A stretch of 64,000 bases of DNA from the NCBI GenBank assembly GCA_024760905.1, contig CM045734.1, positions 40,656,564-40,720,563 of the forward strand, written 5' to 3'. Shown here piece after piece: positions 1-12,940 of the stretch. A program made the position numbers and the translations under genes. Under the pieces are notes generated by a model that made no database searches, was not told the DNA's origin, and worked only from the letters and a program-made list of their open reading frames with translations. Within the stretch, counting starts at the first letter, position 1. Each line of letters starts with the position of its first letter. This DNA comes from Plotosus lineatus. Taxonomy: Eukaryota; Chordata; Actinopteri; Siluriformes; Plotosidae.

Positions 1-283
1 CACCTTATCCTCTGTATCTTCTACTCTTACTCCAACTACCTTCATGTCCTCCTTCACCACATCCATAAATCTTCTCTTTGGTCTTCATTGAGACCTTCGA
101 ACTGGGAGTTCCAACCTCAGCATCGTATTACCAATATAGTCATTATCTCTTCTCTGTACATGTCCAAACCATCTCAATCTAGCCGCTCTGACTTTGTCTC
201 CAAAACCTCTTACATGTGCTGTCCCTCTGATGTACTCATTCCTGACCTATCCATCCTCGTTACTCCCAAAGAGAACCTCAACA
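1..283 (-). mobile_element. RTE-like LINE fragment, C-terminal end
   Basis: Read on the minus strand this encodes the end of the non-LTR retrotransposon protein seen more completely at 58219-59268, around the phrases RWFGHV and GRPK. It is interrupted by frameshifts and cut by the window edge. Other copies lie at 5318, 7062 and 12051. It is a dead fragment. Confidence 0.75.
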
Positions 284-299
284 ACTGGAGCACTCAATG

Positions 300-421
300 G
301 ATGTCCGTACAAGCATGGGAAGAACATGCAAACACCACACAGAAATTCCCTTGTTGAGCATGTGGCTCGAACCCAGGACCTCCTTGCTGTGAGGTGGAAA
401 TGATAACCACCGCGCCACCCT
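300..421 (-). mobile_element. SINE family B head fragment
   Basis: A tRNA-derived SINE in reverse orientation. It keeps the B-box-like GGCTCGAACCC region and the complement of the A-box end (taaccaccgcgccacc). The same family is more complete at 8531-8868 and 10095-10412. Confidence 0.55.
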
Positions 422-844
422 TGTTTGCCATTATCTAATAGGACATATTCCAAGTAGTAAAAGGAATTGTGATCAATAGTTTTATTGTGCTGTCAAACAG
501 TTTGTCTGGATTGTAGCTTCAGTGTATTCGGATTCTGTTTAAAGGAAAAGCACGATTGACACATTGATAGCATGAACTAACCTTAGTGTTGCAGAGATGG
601 TACCTTTTTGCGCTCCCTGTGCATGTCATGTTGTCCTTACCAGTTGTTGTTTTCTTCCTTGAAATGTAAGCGTTCAATGTAAGTATGCGAATAGATTACT
701 TGAATTACATTTGAAATATCTCCGAGCATCTAATAATAAATAGACAGAATTATAAAGTGCATAGAAATTACGTGACTCAAGAAAATTATCAGACGGAGTT
801 TGAAAATTACTTTTTAAAAGTGTAGTTTTAGGGAAAACGCTGAC
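422..844. other. Non-coding, AT-rich; likely adamtsl2 intron
   Basis: No conserved coding segment or known repeat is recognised. It lies directly downstream, in transcription order, of the adamtsl2 exon and so is probably intron sequence. Confidence 0.4.
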
Positions 845-1008
845 CTTTGCTTAAGACAGTGTCTCTCCTGAGACATGACCCCCCCTCCACAAGTACGTGT
901 ACAGGCTGTCCATTTTGCCCATTCCCCCCACCAGTAAGTAGTCACCTCTAGTCCGTCTTCCAGACTGTTCGAGGCTACACCCTCAACATCCTGCCACAAA
1001 CAAAGAGT
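845..1008 (-). CDS. adamtsl2: ADAMTS-like protein 2, exon with first TSP1 repeat (partial gene)
   Basis: ADAMTSL2 is a secreted, non-catalytic ADAMTS-like glycoprotein of the extracellular matrix that binds fibrillin and modulates TGF-beta availability. One minus-strand exon is visible. Its translation contains SNSLEDG, then [19 protein letters not shown] and [10 protein letters not shown]. This is the start of the first thrombospondin type 1 repeat (WxxWxxC...CGGG) and closely matches the mammalian N-terminus as remembered. The donor is clear (GCAAAG then gtcagc, exon end at 845). Two acceptors are possible, after ag at 1009-1010 or at 991-992, so the start could be 990. The signal-peptide exon should lie at higher coordinates but I could not identify it; later exons lie beyond the left edge. 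mymk is divergent to it, the same arrangement as in human. ADAMTS13-type proteases are less likely because of the WWGEW phrase. Confidence 0.88.
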
Positions 1009-1565
1009 CTGTTCAGGAAGCAAGTAAAAATTGGAAGCCAGCATCGATGGTGAATATACCTTTAAAAGTCTGTATTCCACTACAATTATTATTGTAACAT
1101 TTTAATAAATTTGCTGAGCATTACAAAGCAGAAATGTACATTTTAAAAGATATAAGGTCATCACCAACCTGTACTCTACTTATGTTCCCCAAAGAAAAAG
1201 TCAGTGTTATAAAACCCAGGAGGACCACAGAGCACTCTGTGCACTGGGCCCTTGACCAGGTCCTCATCCTGAGGGTGGGAATATTTGGGGTTAAAAAAAG
1301 AAGATGACCGTCTACAAAACAGCAACCAAATTAGTTCAAAATAGCATTAAAGGGCACAAGGCAACAAGTCTCATGGAATGACCACAGGCAAATTCACATT
1401 TAGCTGTCAGAATGTTCAGTCTTGTTTTTGGTAAAGGGCCTGTACTGTATAATTCTTAGGCTTGACACAGGACAATTCTGCTGTGGCTGATATGGACTAA
1501 ATGGAACAGTGTTAATAAGTATACCTGAACCAGCAAGAGTAATTTGTAAATTTGTATAACTTCAA
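1009..1565. other. Non-coding spacer or 5' intron of adamtsl2
   Basis: AT-rich sequence without a recognised exon or a repeat I can name. It probably belongs to an adamtsl2 5' intron. Confidence 0.35.
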
Positions 1566-1886
1566 TGTGGGGCAGTGGTGGCTGGATTACCAATCTCAAG
1601 TTTGGGGGTTTAAGCCCCACTGTCAACGGCTGTCAGCGCGGTCCCCCCAGTGCAGCTTACTGGGTTATCAAAGGCCGGTCATGTCTCCCACTGTCTGTGG
1701 TGAGAGGCATCGAAAAGAACCATTGTAGTTTTGTCAAGAGTAGGCTACATAGACATCAGAAGGTTTCTGCCCTGTGATGGCCTTGGGATGTACTCTGCCC
1801 TTGCCCAGAGTCGGTTGAGATGGGTGCCAGCTTCCCCGTGACCCCAATTAGGATTAAGCGGTTCAGAAAATGAATGAATGAATATG
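1566..1886 (+). mobile_element. SINE family A, tail type i
   Basis: A tRNA-derived SINE. It starts near GGGCAGTGGTGGC, keeps the conserved body (ccccccagtgcagctTACTGGGTTATCAAAGGCCGG) in diverged form, and ends in ATTAGGATTAAGCGGTTCAG followed by an (ATGA)n tail. The tRNA-like head carries a small deletion over the A box. Confidence 0.75.
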
Positions 1887-3600
1887 ACTTCAATTTCTTA
1901 TTCTTGCTCTAGTTTTATTTCATGTAGCTGAGGGCAGCATGAACCGATCAGCTGACACATTGACATCACCTTTCGGATAAAAATAAAACCTTTAATATTC
2001 CTGCTTTTGGTCAACAGTAATCTCGTGATCAGGCCTATACCTACACTTAGATTGGTTCCTTTAAATAAGCAAACAGATCTTCCAGCTCAGTTTGCAGTCT
2101 GGGTTTTTCTGGCACTAAATATTGGTGACAGGTGTCTTAAACTACCCAAACGAACACCTGGAGTTCATTATCCAGCCTAGACACAGCTGGAGTTCAGCCA
2201 GCTCGCCAAAACAACCGTCTCCCACAGATCCGTGCAGCAAGCCTACGGCCGCCGAGACAGACCTTCCTCCTCTGAGCTTCCCAGTCCACAGAGGAGTATA
2301 AACACAGGGTCCCCCTGATCCCTGTCTTGGGCCTCTGCTCACGGGAAGGGGAGGTGTTTTTTTTTCCTGGCAGCAGACAGACAGAAGGGCCATTCCCTGA
2401 AGGGAGAGCAACTCAGGGAGCAAGTTCTGGCCTGGAGGCTGAAAGAAGCAGACTCATCCTTTTCTGGAAGAGTTACTACTCATCATGTTCAATTCATAGC
2501 TTCCTCGTTTTCAGAATATTGCTCAATTTTGGAGCCGCAAAGGATGAAATCACAGGACTGTCATTGGCGATGATGGGGTGGATGTTTTGTAAAGTTCATA
2601 GACAACTCATGAGTATAAAAAAGCAACAATTGTGTTGCATATAAATTGTTCAAAAACAAAATGTAATTGCTCATTTCTTGTGCAGGTACATATGGTATAT
2701 TGTGTTCGGCACAAAAATGAAAATGTATAACAGATTTAAGTTTTATTCATTTAAGATTTTTTATTTCATTATCTGTATTACGTTTTAGTTGAATGAAATT
2801 ACAAATTACATCAACTTACAAACATCTGGAACTTTTTTTTTTTTTTTGGATGAAATTTCACAGATTATCCTTCTTTACAATTTCCACAGAGTCAATGCAC
2901 ATTATTGTTTTTTTTTTTGTTTTTTAAGCATAATTTTTCATTATTGTTCCCAATGTATAATCATTACTAAATAATAACAATGGATTGCTATCATAAGTTA
3001 CAAATCATCATAAGGGACGAGGAGTCCAGAATTTTGAATCCTGAAATATTTAGAAGAGTTATATTAACCCTTCTGCAATTTGGGAGAAGAATATAAAAAC
3101 ACATTTATCTGAAAGTTATTGAAGTTCAGTTTAGACCACATGCTTAAAATTATGAAAAGTTGCAAAGCAACAATTAATAATTACTAATGCAGTGGTATGT
3201 GTACAGTCATCAATTGTACCTTAATTTAACCTTCTAAAAAAGTACCCAGTAGATATCTGTCAATTAATAAACATTCACATTATTGCATATCATATTAATA
3301 TTAAACGTACGACATTACACTGTCATGTGCAAAAATAAAAAGTAGCTGAACCCTATAGAAATGCCGGCACTTACCCAGTGTTTTATACCAGCAAAGCAGT
3401 GTAAGAGAAACACCAGCACAGTTTGTGTGGGTTTGTTTTACTGTGGATCAGATGCCTAGTCTCTCTGGTTTAGTTGTCACTTCTCAGAAAGTTCCCTTTT
3501 TTTATATACATGGGCACATAAAAACACAGTCAGTAAATATTTACCCATGTACCTACCTGCAGTCCTTGGGCTGTAGTGTAGCTGAGTGGTGGCTGGGCAG
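1887..3600. other. Intergenic or 5' region of adamtsl2
   Basis: Mostly AT-rich and unique. At 2140-2430 there is a more GC-rich block that resembles an untranslated exon or promoter, read toward adamtsl2, but no convincing signal-peptide frame or splice pair could be fixed. The rest shows no genes. Confidence 0.3.
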
Positions 3601-3607
3601 TGTGTGG

Positions 3608-4100
3608 GTGGTGATAGTGGTGGTGGTGGTGGTGGTGGTGGTGGTGGTGGTGTTATCAGTCTGTAACAGTGTGCTCTGAGGATGTGTCTTGTGAGGAAGG
3701 TAAGGTGTACATCTGCATCCCTCCTCTCACCCCCCCCTCCTTTCTCTCTCTCTCTCTCTCTCCTCTTTCCCTCCCATCCGCTCTGCCATCCACCCGCCCA
3801 CACTCATTCTCTCCTTCTAGCCCATAGAGTGGCAGTGCAGGGGAACGCCCACATGAAAAGCACTAGTGCCAAGCTTGAGGGCTGCTACTACTGCTGAGCT
3901 GTGAAGCACAGCCCTGGCCCCATGAGCCCTGCCAGACTGAGCTCGGCTCACAGACAGACAGGGAGGAAGTTGTCGTTTCCCACAGATCAACACCCCTCCC
4001 CTCCTCCCCAAGCCCTTGAACACCCCTTCACATCACAGCAGTCCATTTTCAAACCCCCCTACCCCCCCACCCCCACCCCCCCTCCCCCCCCTCCCCTTTC
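3608..4100. repeat. Low-complexity cluster: (GGT)n, (CT)n and C-rich tracts
   Basis: A (GGT)n run at about 3614-3651, C and CT tracts at 3729-3765, and a C-rich stretch at 4055-4095. The sequence between them is GC-richer than its surroundings and could be promoter-like. The long proline/valine and RE-rich reading frames here are products of the simple repeats. Confidence 0.7.
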
Positions 4101-4738
4101 TTGGCCTCTCAGTCTCATATCAGGCTCTTCCCAGCCTCCTGCTAACATTTAATCTGTATGCTACCCATAACCATGGCTGTTTCCCTCCAGATAGACCCAT
4201 TCATTACACCTGGCCACATGACTGGAGTGCACAAGAAGTCCATTCAATAAAAGCAAGCAGAGATGATAGAAAATCCTGAAAACGTTAAATTCTGAAAAAT
4301 GACAAGAAGACGTACCATAGACATTATGCTAGATACAAATTTATCCAGACTGAATAACAAAAAAGAAAGGTCCATGTGCTTCTAATAAATAAATGTATAA
4401 TGGGTATATATTTTAAAAAGTACCAAATAATTTATTACATGAAAAGAATAAAGAGCATAAGAGAAATGGAGGGAGAGAAGGCTTGGCTAGTCGAGGCTGA
4501 TAACTGAGACCACCGTGCCTGTGTGTGACGCATATGTAAAGACCACATGTTCTCTTGGTTGCCCTGTGTCTGCTCTGTGCATTAGGGACGCACTGCTACA
4601 CTAAAAGCTCAATCAAGCACCGTTCTCAGACCGCAGATCTGTATGGTGATAGACATAGTTCAGGAGATTTGCACAGTCTGCAAGTCTGGAGAAATGGTTG
4701 CTCTTTTAAAACCCCAAAATTACAAGGTGGCAAACACG
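4101..4738. other. Spacer without recognised features
   Basis: Unique AT-rich sequence; no exon, RNA gene or known repeat recognised. Confidence 0.35.
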
Positions 4739-4739
4739 T

Positions 4740-4813
<74 letters not shown>
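4739..4813. repeat. (GT)n microsatellite
   Basis: About 35 uninterrupted GT units. The Cys-Val and Thr-His open frames across it are artefacts. Confidence 0.95.
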
Positions 4814-4815
<2 letters not shown>

Positions 4816-5317
4816 TGCTTAATTCCTGCACCGTTAAAGTGAGGTGTTGTGCAGTAAAAATGTTCTCTGGACCTTCTCGATATAAACACATAACAGGAAA
4901 AAGCATGAGTGTTTTCTTCAACCCTCATGAAAGTAGTATTGGTTTGGGTACTTGGGAAATCTCAGATGCCCAGCTCTGTTCTGTTATATATTAATAAAGA
5001 TTGATTGATAAAGATAATTATTGGAAACATGTAGATCTTTTTTTTTTTTAATCCAAATGGCAAGATCTACTGTGCTGGCCAATCAACCATTCCTCTCTAA
5101 GTGTTGTGAAAAGCAAATTCGACAGAGCCTATTAAGCTGCTTCTGTGTCATAAAAACAAATATTGTTTGTAAGTTTAAAAATAAAATGTGTTTACATGAT
5201 ACAGATCATAAACAAATTTGTCCAGATCATATTCTGAAGTTACATCAGAGGAAATCGGATAACTTCGGTACACATTGGAAATTAGTATGCATATGAGAAT
5301 CAGAGGACACAGTACAT

Positions 5318-5668
5318 AGTTGAGGCTCTCTTTGGGAGTAACGAGGATGGATAGGTCAGGAATGAGTACATCAGAGGAACAGCACATGTAAAACGTTTTG
5401 GAGACAAAGTCAGAGAGGCTAGATTGAGATGGTTTGGACATGTAGAGAGGAGGGATAGTGAGTATATTGGCAGTAGGATGCTGAGGTTGGAACTACCAGG
5501 CAGAAGGCCTCGAGGAAGACCAAAGAGGAGATTTATGGACATGGTGAAGGAGGACATGAAGGTAGTTGGTGTAAGAGAAGAAGATGCAGAGGATAGGGAT
5601 GAGATGGAGGCAGATGATTCGCTGTGGCGACCCCTGAAGGGAACTGCTGAGAGGAAAAAAAATAAACC
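5318..5668 (+). mobile_element. RTE-like LINE 3' end fragment
   Basis: Encodes the C-terminal end of the same LINE protein as 58219-59268, with [24 protein letters not shown] and GRPKRRFMD in order. It ends with the LINE 3' sequence gcagatgattcgctgtggcg and an A-rich tail. The frame contains shifts. This 3' end is shared with SINE family A tail type ii. Confidence 0.8.
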
Positions 5669-5717
5669 ACATTTGGTCAAATTCGACCGTTGCATCATAG
5701 TCAGCCGATATTCTGTT

Positions 5718-5975
5718 CATTCATTCATTTCATTCATTTTCTAAGCGTTTAATCCTAATTAGGGCTGCAGAGACACTGGTGCCCATCTCAGTTGACTTTG
5801 GGTGAAGACTAGGTACCGCCTGGATAGCTTGCCAGGCCATTGCAGGCAAAACACACGCAACTATTCACATTCACACATTCAAACAGCCAGTCAGACTACT
5901 GTGCATGCTTTTGGACTATTAGAAGAAACTGGGTGCCTGGAGGAAGCCCACGAAAGAATGTGGAGAACAATGATC
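5718..5975 (-). mobile_element. SINE family B, 3' part
   Basis: In reverse orientation: the (TCAT)n tail, then tttaatcctaattaggg, then the body with gtgcatgcttttggac. Head missing or diverged. Confidence 0.6.
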
Positions 5976-6054
5976 TTTCCAGACCACCCATATATAGCTG
6001 AAGTGCCAATTTCTCCTGCAGTGTTTATGAGCTTTGACGCATTGCAACAGCAAT

Positions 6055-6560
6055 GTGGCCAGAAGGTCATCAGTGTCTGTCGTGGCGGTAACCCAATAGC
6101 CCAGTGGATGACACCTGCTGTGAAGGGGGCCGTCCGGCTGAAAAAGGAGGCCTATCAGGTCCTGTTGGCTTGTGGGACTCCCAAGGCAGCAGACAGGTAC
6201 CAATAGGAAAAACATGCTGCAGCCTGAGCTGTCGCTGATGCAAAATCTTGGTCGTGGGAGGATTCCGGTGAGGGAAGGATGGGGAGGGAGATTAACAGGC
6301 GGATCGCTGCAGCCTCCGCTGTAAAGTGAAACTTGTACCGGTCCATAGAGGTGAAGCTGAAGCTGAGCCACAATGCACCACTCTCAATTTTCCAGTCAAT
6401 CTACGCTCCACCCCTCACCTATGGTCACAAACTTTGGGTGATGTCAGAGAGAACAATATCGTGGATATAAGCGGCTAAAATGAGCTTCCTTCTCAGGTTG
6501 ACAAGGCTCTCCCTTAGAGATAGGGTTAGAAGATCAGCCATCTGGGAAGAGCTCGGAGTA
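6055..6560 (+). mobile_element. Decayed LINE fragment, same family as 46578-48765
   Basis: Translates to CRGGNPIAQWMTPAVK, RLKKEAY and ACGTPKAADRYQ, then after stops and a large internal deletion to MSFLLRLTRLSLRDRVRR and IWEELGVK. The same phrases, in the same order, occur in the longer copy at 46.6-48.8 kb. Confidence 0.7.
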
Positions 6561-7010
6561 AAACTGCTGCTCAGATCTCACACTGACTGCTATTGGATTT
6601 CTGTCCTCTCTGGTCTTCATCATAAACTTCAATTGGTCCAGGATGCAGCTGCTTCTATCATTACCAGAACACCTTCAACAGAACATATCAATCCTGTTCT
6701 CCAGTAACGCCACTGGCTCCATGTTAAATACTGCATGTACTGACGGATTCCGCTTCTCACATTCAAAACACTTCACAAGTTGTCACCGCTGCATCTTTCT
6801 GATGCGCTTCACGTCTACACACCTTCTTGCAGTCTTAAATCATTTTCTTCCATTATCTCACTATATGTCCTCTCTGTCTGGCTTATTGGATTTAGAGTCT
6901 TCAGCTGTGCTCCCTCTCTTCTCTCAAACTCTCTTCCACAAGACATCCACTTGACCACTATACTTTTTACGTTCACACCTTTTTCTACTTTTATATTGTA
7001 CTGATTTTAT
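6561..7010 (+). mobile_element. Second LINE, C-terminal remnant (L2-like)
   Basis: Contains LVQDAAASIITRTP, INPVLQ-stop-RHWLHVKY and LHKLSPLHLSDAL with stops. This is the pattern of the C-terminal end of L2/CR1-like fish LINEs, a different family from the adjacent fragment. Dead. Confidence 0.55.
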
Positions 7011-7061
7011 GACTGCTGTATGTAAATTTTTGCTACTGATATATATATATATACATGTGTT

Positions 7062-7590
7062 GTAATGGTTGGAGAAAAGTGTCCGGTGTGATGTGTGATA
7101 GGAAGGTATCGACAAGAATTCAAGGAAAAGTGTACAAGACAGTGATGCGGCCAGCGATGTGTATGGTTTAGAAACAGTGGCCTTGGGGAAAAGACAGGAG
7201 GCAGAGCTGGAGGTAGCAGAGATGAAAATGTTGAGGTTCTCTTTGGGAGTAACGAGGATGGATAGGATCAGGAATGAGGACATCAGAGGGACAGCACACG
7301 TAAGAGGTTTTGGTGATAAAGTCAGAGAGGCTGGATTGAGATGGTTTGGACATGTACAGAGGAGGGATAGTGAGTATATTGGTAGTAGGATGCTGAGGTT
7401 GGAACTACCAGGCAGAAGGCCGAGACTCAGAGGAAGACCAAAGAGCAGATTTATGGATGTGATGAAGGAGGACATGAAGGTAGTTGGAGTAAGAGTAGAA
7501 GTTGCAGAGGATAGGGAGAGATGGAGGCGGATGGTTTGCTGTGGCGACCCCTGAAGGGAACAGCCGAAATGAAAAGAAGAAGAAGATATG
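7062..7590 (+). mobile_element. RTE-like LINE 3' end
   Basis: C-terminal LINE frame ([47 protein letters not shown]) running into gctgtggcgacccctgaagg and an (AAG)n tail. One of the better C-terminal copies, but 5'-truncated. Preceded by a short (AT)n. Confidence 0.82.
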
Positions 7591-7699
7591 TACATGTGTT
7601 GTACAGTGTCCTTCAATGGTGCCTTCAAAGTTAAATGAATAATAATAATAATCATCATCATCATCATCATTACTACTACTACTACTTCTACCACCACCT

Positions 7700-8252
<553 letters not shown>

Positions 8253-8530
8253 AATTAATGAATTACATGCCGTGCTCTTGGAGAGATCTTTGTTGGTTTA
8301 CCACAGCTGCAGAGGGTAAAAATTATCTGATATTTTCTTTCACCTGCCTAACTCTAGATGGTAGAGTCCAAAGGATTTTTTTATTTATTTATTTTACTTT
8401 TTCCAACCTGATGAGCGTCAATAACTATTTTTACAACTTCCACAAAAATTTTTTCTCTGTATCAAGATACACTGCTATAAGTATGAAGATTAGTCAATGT
8501 TGTTTAGATTAAAAAAAATCTGAATACCAG

Positions 8531-8868
8531 GAGCACGGTGGTGTAGTGGTTAGCACGTCCGCCTCACAGGAAGAAGGCCTGGATTAGATTCCCAGCCTGG
8601 GGGTTTCTGTGCATGTTGCACATTGTCTCTGTGCTTGCGTGGGTTCCCTCCGGGTACTCTGGTTTCCTCCCACAGTCCAAAAACACGCACAGTAGGCTAA
8701 TTCCTGTTACAAATCGTCCCTAGGTGTGAGTGTTGGTCCTGCAATGACCTGGTGAGCTGTCCGGGGTATACCCTGTCCTCGCCCAGAGTTGGCTGATATG
8801 GGCACCCGGCTCCCCATGACCCTAATTAGTATAAAACGGTGCAGAAAATGAATGAATGGATGAATTTC
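8531..8868 (+). mobile_element. SINE family B, near full length
   Basis: A tRNA-like head with an A box (TGGTGTAGTGG) and a diverged B box (GGATTAGATTCC), a body with tctggtttcctcccacag, and a tail of ccctaattagtataaaacgg then (GAAT)n. A pol III SINE, not a tRNA gene. Confidence 0.82.
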
Positions 8869-8937
8869 AACAGCTGGTGGTCATTCCACTGATTTGAAAA
8901 CACATGATCCTACTTTTGGCTTTAAATGAACTGATCA

Positions 8938-9137
8938 TCCTTGAGGTTCACATACTTTTGCGATTGGATGGTTCTCCTCAATAAATAAAGCACAGAAGAT
9001 ATTATCTTTATGTCTTTTATTTATGTCTTATATTGTTATATTTATGTCTTGTTTCTTTATTTTTGGACTCTCTTTATCGAATTTTAGGACTTGTTTAAAA
9101 ACTTACATTTTCATTTTTATAAAGGGTTCACAAACCT
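8938..9137 (+). mobile_element. Terminal remnant of a Tc1-like element
   Basis: Starts cttgaggttcacatactttt and ends aaagggttcacaaacct, with tttaggacttgttt between. This resembles the end region of a common fish Tc1-like element, identified from memory only. A piece of similar sequence occurs at about 21180-21265. Confidence 0.35.
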
Positions 9138-9715
9138 AAGTTATATGATGATGTATCCATAAGTACAACATGCAAAGATGTTTGTGAAAATGATAATACT
9201 GAAACTCTAGTTTCAGCTTGTGAGTCCATGATCTCACACAAGACTGACTTCTCACTTTGATTCCAAATAGAAAAAGTTAGGACCTGATGCTTGACGGCGA
9301 AAGACACAATCCTATCCATTGGCTCAAAATCCAAGCTACTTTCCAAAGTGATAGATTTAGAAAGTTGCTTAGGGAATGTGAGGCGTGGCACGTGCATTCT
9401 CATAACACTGTACTCTTTGTATCCCAAAGGCAGGTGTGACAGCTGAGTGCAGAGGGGTAGAGGGCAACTGGGAGGGACCACAAAGTCCAAAGCTGTATTC
9501 TCACTCTTGACGTGACAAAATTAGCACTCTTAATGTTGATGGAAATTTCTATGTGGAAGCAGAATTTTAGTTTAATTTCTTTAAAAAAAAACAATGCAAA
9601 GCTTTCAAATTTAAAAGATGGCAAATGGAACTTGACTGCAGAGTCGTTGTAATAATTGGCAAAAAAAAATTCAAAGCAGTAATCAGGACTTTTTTGTTTA
9701 AATACCGTAATTCTT
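9138..9715. other. Spacer without recognised gene
   Basis: A 120-codon minus-strand frame (9128-9490) shows no domain or splice context I can recognise; treated as chance. Confidence 0.35.
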
Positions 9716-10036
9716 GCAGGGGCCGTGGTGGCCTGGTAGTAATGTGCTGGATCACTGATCAAGCCCCACTCTCAATGGGTTGTCACTGCTGTCCCCCCAG
9801 TGAAGCTAAGTGGGTTATCAAAAGCTGCCATGTCTCTCACTGTCTATAGTGTATATAGAGAGACATGTGAAAGAACCACTGCCGACCTTCTTAAAAAGTA
9901 GGCGGCATAGCCATCAGCGTGTTTCTGCCCTGGCAAGCTGTCCAGGATGCACTCTGCCTTCTACCAGAGTCAGCTGAGCTGGGCGCCAGCCTTCCAGCAA
10001 CCCTGATTAGAATTAAGCGGTTCAGAAAATGAATTA
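9716..10036 (+). mobile_element. SINE family A, tail type i
   Basis: Head (gggccgtggtggcctggtag), body (ggttatcaaaagctgcc) and tail (gattagaattaagcggttca), with a shortened B-box region. Confidence 0.75.
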
Positions 10037-10084
10037 ATTCTTGCAGGCGTGAGCATTCCATTTGCATTTCTTCAAAGATCTTGG

Positions 10085-10412
10085 CAGCTTGTGACATGAA
10101 TTCTCTCTCTACGTCTACATCCAATCACAAGGAATGGACGTTGATCCCTGAACCTTGAATGATGCTCATACAGGGATTGTCATGGCTGTGATCACAATGA
10201 TCTACTGTCTGGTTCACCAGGCCACATACGGACTCACTCACACCTACGGGCGATTTGGAACAGCATGTTTTTGGAATGTCAAATGTTTGGAAACCCACAC
10301 AAGCACGGGGAGAACATGCAAACTCCACACAAAAACACCCAGAACCGGAATCGAACCCAGGCCCTCTTGCTGTGAGGCGGACATGCTAACCACTAGGCCA
10401 CCAATGCCGCCG
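10085..10412 (-). mobile_element. SINE family B with an alternative 3' region
   Basis: The minus-strand head is clear (cctcacagcaagagggcc; B box GGTTCGATTCC). Beyond the body it does not end in the usual tail but in a ~120 bp segment (caaggaatggacgttgatcc, ctcatacagggattgtcatg) that is shared with the copy at 29045-29378. Confidence 0.72.
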
Positions 10413-10461
10413 TAACATAAATTAATTGTATAACAAATAATGTTGTAGACATACCAGGAAG

Positions 10462-10472
10462 CATATATATAT

Positions 10473-10521
<49 letters not shown>

Positions 10522-10530
10522 CACATATAT

Positions 10531-10614
<84 letters not shown>
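10462..10614. repeat. (AT)n microsatellite cluster
   Basis: Long AT tracts with AC and GTAT interruptions. The Tyr-Ile frames across it are artefacts. Confidence 0.95.
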
Positions 10615-10617
<3 letters not shown>

Positions 10618-10629
10618 TACAATTAATTT

Positions 10630-11410
<781 letters not shown>

Positions 11411-11411
11411 C

Positions 11412-11511
11412 CAACAGCTGCTCTGATGATGATGGGGCACATGAAAACCCTTCTGCTGCGCTCAGAGCCATTTAAATTTTAAAGATCCTCTGAAGAGCCA
11501 GCTGTAGGGCC

Positions 11512-11515
<4 letters not shown>
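11412..11515 (+). promoter_or_regulatory. Probable mymk promoter with two E-boxes and a TATA-like AT tract
   Basis: Two CAGCTG E-boxes (11415-11420 and 11499-11504) flank an AT tract (TTTAAATTTTAAA, about 11471-11483), 170-265 bp before the start codon. Myomaker transcription is known to be driven by MyoD and myogenin through promoter E-boxes, so this arrangement fits. The transcription start is not determined; a (GT)n tract at 11515-11547 separates it from the coding exon. Confidence 0.5.

Positions 11516-11547
<32 letters not shown>
11515..11547. repeat. (GT)n microsatellite in the mymk 5' region
   Basis: About 16 GT units between the putative promoter and the start codon. Confidence 0.9.
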
Positions 11548-11550
<3 letters not shown>

Positions 11551-11679
11551 AGAGGGACAGCTCTCGACTCTCTGCCACTTCTCCAGATTTGCTGGCTTGG
11601 GAAATTCACATGCGGAAAGACACCTGAGCGTTCTTTAACTTGGTTCACAAATTTACAGGGTGCTTTATATCAAGGAAAA

Positions 11680-11827
11680 ATGGGAGCTACTATTGCCAAG
11701 ATGTTGCTGCCTACCATCACCAGTTTGGTGTTTCTGCCCGCAGCCAGTGTTGCTACAAAGAGAGGCTTCCACATGGAGGCCATGGTCTACTTCTTCACCA
11801 TGTTCTTCACATCGGTAAGATATATAT

Positions 11828-11883
<56 letters not shown>

Positions 11884-12268
11884 CTTTCATTTCCTTTCAG
11901 CTTTTTCCCTTTATCAGGGGACGCCACAGCGAATCATCTGATTCGCACATTTGATTTGGCATAGGTTTTTACATCGGATGCCCTTCCTGCCACAACACGC
12001 TGACAGCTATGCAGCTACTCTTTACAAAAGTCAGCAATGGTATATATATATATTAGATTGAGATGGTTTGGACATGTATAGAGGAGGGATAGTGCTGGAA
12101 CTACCAGGTAAAAGGCCTAGAGGAAGACCAAAGAGATGATTCATGGATGTGGTGAAGGAGGACATGAAGGTCGTTGGTGTAAGAGAAGAAGATGCAAATG
12201 GAGGCAGATGATTCGCTGTGGCGACCCCTGAAGGGAAAAGCCGGAAGGAAAAAAAGAAGAAGAAGAAG

Positions 12269-12362
<94 letters not shown>

Positions 12363-12498
12363 GTAGTTTACTCGTTTGATGTTTACAGAAATATCCTGAG
12401 TACCCATCTGCTATATACAGTAAATTAGATTGGTGATACTCGATAATCATTCCCTGAGTAAAATGGATGCACACTTATGAACACTGAAATTTTATGTC

Positions 12499-12537
<39 letters not shown>

Positions 12538-12894
12538 ATTTCACACACAAAAAAGAGTTTTTTATATAAATAAAGGAATAATTGAAGATTATAATGTTCT
12601 ACAATTCCAGTCTAAATATGCTCATTTGTATGGCACTCTTTGTTCATAATCAGCTTAATGGTAAATAAATATATTTTGAGGCAAAATATTTTAATGTTGT
12701 AGATCTATCACGCATGCGATGGACCAGGGCTGTCTGTTGTGTGCTTCATGAAATATGAGATTTTAGAGTACTTCAGCGTCTATGGCACATCAATCTCGAT
12801 ATGGGTTACATTATTAGGTAAGTGCAAAAGTCTTATGAATTGAAATGATTTACTTGTAATGGATTTGAAATGGTATTATAAATTATGCAATATA

Positions 12895-12940
<46 letters not shown>

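Noticed and set aside
2140..2430. GC-richer block as the adamtsl2 signal-peptide exon
   Set aside because: No frame gives a convincing signal peptide followed by a donor in the right phase; kept only as a possible untranslated or promoter region.
7159..7554. 131-codon frame as a host gene
   Set aside because: It is the C-terminus of the RTE-like LINE, repeated at 1, 5318, 12051 and 58219.
9128..9490. 120-codon minus-strand frame
   Set aside because: Not recognised, no splice signals in phase, AT-rich flanks; treated as chance.
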